DNA from: Chitinophagales bacterium
Lineage (GTDB): Bacteria; Bacteroidota; Bacteroidia; Chitinophagales; CAIOSU01
Assembly (NCBI GenBank): GCA_018401955.1
Contig: JAGYJT010000003.1
Span: 94,343-158,342, forward strand
Direction: 5' to 3'
DNA length: 64,000 nucleotides
Position 1 is the stretch's first letter. Each line of letters opens with the position of its first letter. Shown piece after piece: positions 62,719 through 64,000 of the stretch. The position numbers were made by a program, and so were the translations under genes. A model generated the notes under the pieces. That model ran no database searches and was not told where the DNA came from. It saw only the letters and a program-made list of their open reading frames with translations.

Positions 62719-63978
62719 ATGTCAATGAAAATCACCCTTAAGAAATCCCTATCTGTTTGTTTACTTTTGGCACTGTCGTTCTCGGTATCGGCCCAAGGAT
62801 TAAATAGCAATTGTACTGGCGGGGCTAATTGCGATATAGTTAACGCGCTTACTACGGCGGTTCCATTTTTACGCATATCACCCGATGCACGTGCCGGCGG
62901 TATGGGCGATGTAGGTATAGCTACCAGCCCCGACCCAAACTCAACTTATCATAATCCGGCAAAGTTGGCTTTTATTAAAACCTACGATACCAAAGAAGAT
63001 AAAGAGTATGATGGTAAAACCTTTGGTGTAAGCATGAGCTATACCCCTTGGTTGCGTTCGTTGGTAAACGATATTTACTTGGCGCACCTTACCGGTTACT
63101 ACAAAATAAATAAGATGCAGGCGGTAGCCATGAGCATCCGTTATTTTTCGCTAGGGCAAATACAGTTTACTGATGCACAAGGCAATAATTTACAACAGTT
63201 TCGCCCCAACGAGTTTGCCATTGATGGTACTTACTCACGTATTTTGGCAAAAGGGTTTTCAACGGGCATTACCCTACGCTTTATCTATTCAAACTTGGCC
63301 AGTGGCCAAAGCGTAGGTGGTACCAGCATTAACCCAGGCACCGCAGCCTCTGCCGATATTGGTTTCTATTATAACACCGATATCAAGGTAAAAGACCGTA
63401 ACTCTAACCTTGCCGTTGGTTTGGTGTTCTCTAACTTGGGTAGCAAAATTTCTTACACCAACTCGGCCCGTAGAGACTTTATACCCATGAACATGGGCTT
63501 GGGCTTGGCTTATACTATTGATATTGACAAGCACAACTCGTTTACACTATCAACTGATGTAAATAAACTTTTGGTACCAACACCCGACCCGTCTGACTCT
63601 ACCCAATCGTGGAGGGACAAATCAGTACCGGCAGCAATTTTCGGCTCGTTTAGCGATGCCCCAGGTGGTGCCAGAGAGGAATTTAGAGAGTTTACTATCG
63701 GTATTGGCGCCGAGTATTGGTACGATAAGCAATTTGCGGTGCGTGTAGGCTACTTCCACGAAGCACCAACTAAAGGCAACCGCCGTTACCTTTCGGCAGG
63801 CATAGGATTGCGCTATAGCGTGTTTGGTTTAGATTTCTCTTACCTAATACCTACCTCAGCACAACGTAACCCGCTTGATAATACTTTGCGCTTTACCTTG
63901 GTGTTCAACTTTAAGCAAATCAAATCGGGCGAAGATGCACCGGTTGAAGATGGAGCAGGCGGCACTAGCCGATTGTAA
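62719..63978 (+). CDS. porV: T9SS outer membrane protein PorV (LptO)
   Basis: The 419-residue product has a signal peptide ending at VSAQ and the PorV hallmark AVPFLRISPDARAGGMGDVGIATSPDPNSTYHNPAKLAF, then FadL-like barrel strands and a C-terminal YLIPTSAQRNPLDNTLRFTLVFNF. PorV binds cargo after it leaves the Sov channel and passes it to PorU. It directly follows porU. An ATG two codons further (62725) is an equally good start. The window ends 22 bases later with no downstream gene visible. Confidence 0.96.
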   Translation: MSMKITLKKSLSVCLLLALSFSVSAQGLNSNCTGGANCDIVNALTTAVPFLRISPDARAGGMGDVGIATSPDPNSTYHNPAKLAFIKTYDTKEDKEYDGKTFGVSMSYTPWLRSLVNDIYLAHLTGYYKINKMQAVAMSIRYFSLGQIQFTDAQGNNLQQFRPNEFAIDGTYSRILAKGFSTGITLRFIYSNLASGQSVGGTSINPGTAASADIGFYYNTDIKVKDRNSNLAVGLVFSNLGSKISYTNSARRDFIPMNMGLGLAYTIDIDKHNSFTLSTDVNKLLVPTPDPSDSTQSWRDKSVPAAIFGSFSDAPGGAREEFREFTIGIGAEYWYDKQFAVRVGYFHEAPTKGNRRYLSAGIGLRYSVFGLDFSYLIPTSAQRNPLDNTLRFTLVFNFKQIKSGEDAPVEDGAGGTSRL

Positions 63979-64000
63979 CAGCAACAAAACCCCTAAAATA

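Overview
The window is a gene-dense stretch of a Bacteroidota chromosome. The evidence is a concentration of type IX secretion (T9SS) and gliding genes (porU, porV, gldJ, gldD, gldE, two PorP/SprF barrels, a PorE-like OmpA protein, two PorG-like barrels), several cargo proteins with type A or type B C-terminal sorting domains, promoters of the TAnnTTTG type, and the conserved block mutY-ssb-gldE-gldD. No genus can be named. There are no tRNA or rRNA genes, insertion sequences, phage genes or CRISPR arrays.

Layout. 1-6212: a truncated gene end, small hypothetical genes, a fatty acid desaturase, then a minus-strand run nadK, two PorG-like barrels and an MbnP-like secreted protein. 6428-18235: a PKD adhesin, a DUF2461 protein and the minus-strand trio SprB-like giant adhesin, PorP/SprF and PorE-like OmpA protein. 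18412-26995: aspS, then a minus-strand group (hydrolase, PKD adhesin, cytochrome c, anmK, SDR, small membrane protein). 27074-32185: a large amidohydrolase, a repeat-rich intergenic region, a DUF1761 protein and dnaN. 32387-37985: a frameshifted secreted protein, a frameshifted mutY, then intact ssb, gldE and gldD. 37995-52815, all minus strand: membrane patatin, beta-helix lipoprotein, orphan antitoxin-like gene, TonB-receptor-like barrel, S41 protease, hpt, LysM glucosaminidase, O-methyltransferase, recA, four-helix-bundle gene, nth. 52916-63978: RraA-like protein, degenerate arginase-like protein, murF, gldJ, PorP/SprF, porU, porV.

How the genes fit together. PorU (sortase) and PorV (shuttle) process cargo that leaves through T9SS. 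PorP/SprF proteins are dedicated partners of type B cargo, and three such cargo proteins lie here. GldJ, GldD and GldE are gliding and T9SS accessory proteins. Cell-wall genes (murF, anmK, LysM glucosaminidase, S41 protease) and DNA maintenance genes (dnaN, ssb, recA, nth, mutY) fill most of the rest.

The most unusual signals are not genes: (i) a 29-bp-period array of four short hairpins at 30144-30245; (ii) ACYARTA heptamer tracts at five intergenic places, forming inverted arms around a four-helix-bundle gene and an apparently empty inverted pair near murF; (iii) a dense cluster of indels confined to about 33.5-34.85 kb that breaks two neighbouring genes, probably a local consensus problem rather than decay. 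I found no clear new multi-gene system; the heptamer and four-helix-bundle arrangement and the hairpin array are the best candidates for undescribed biology.
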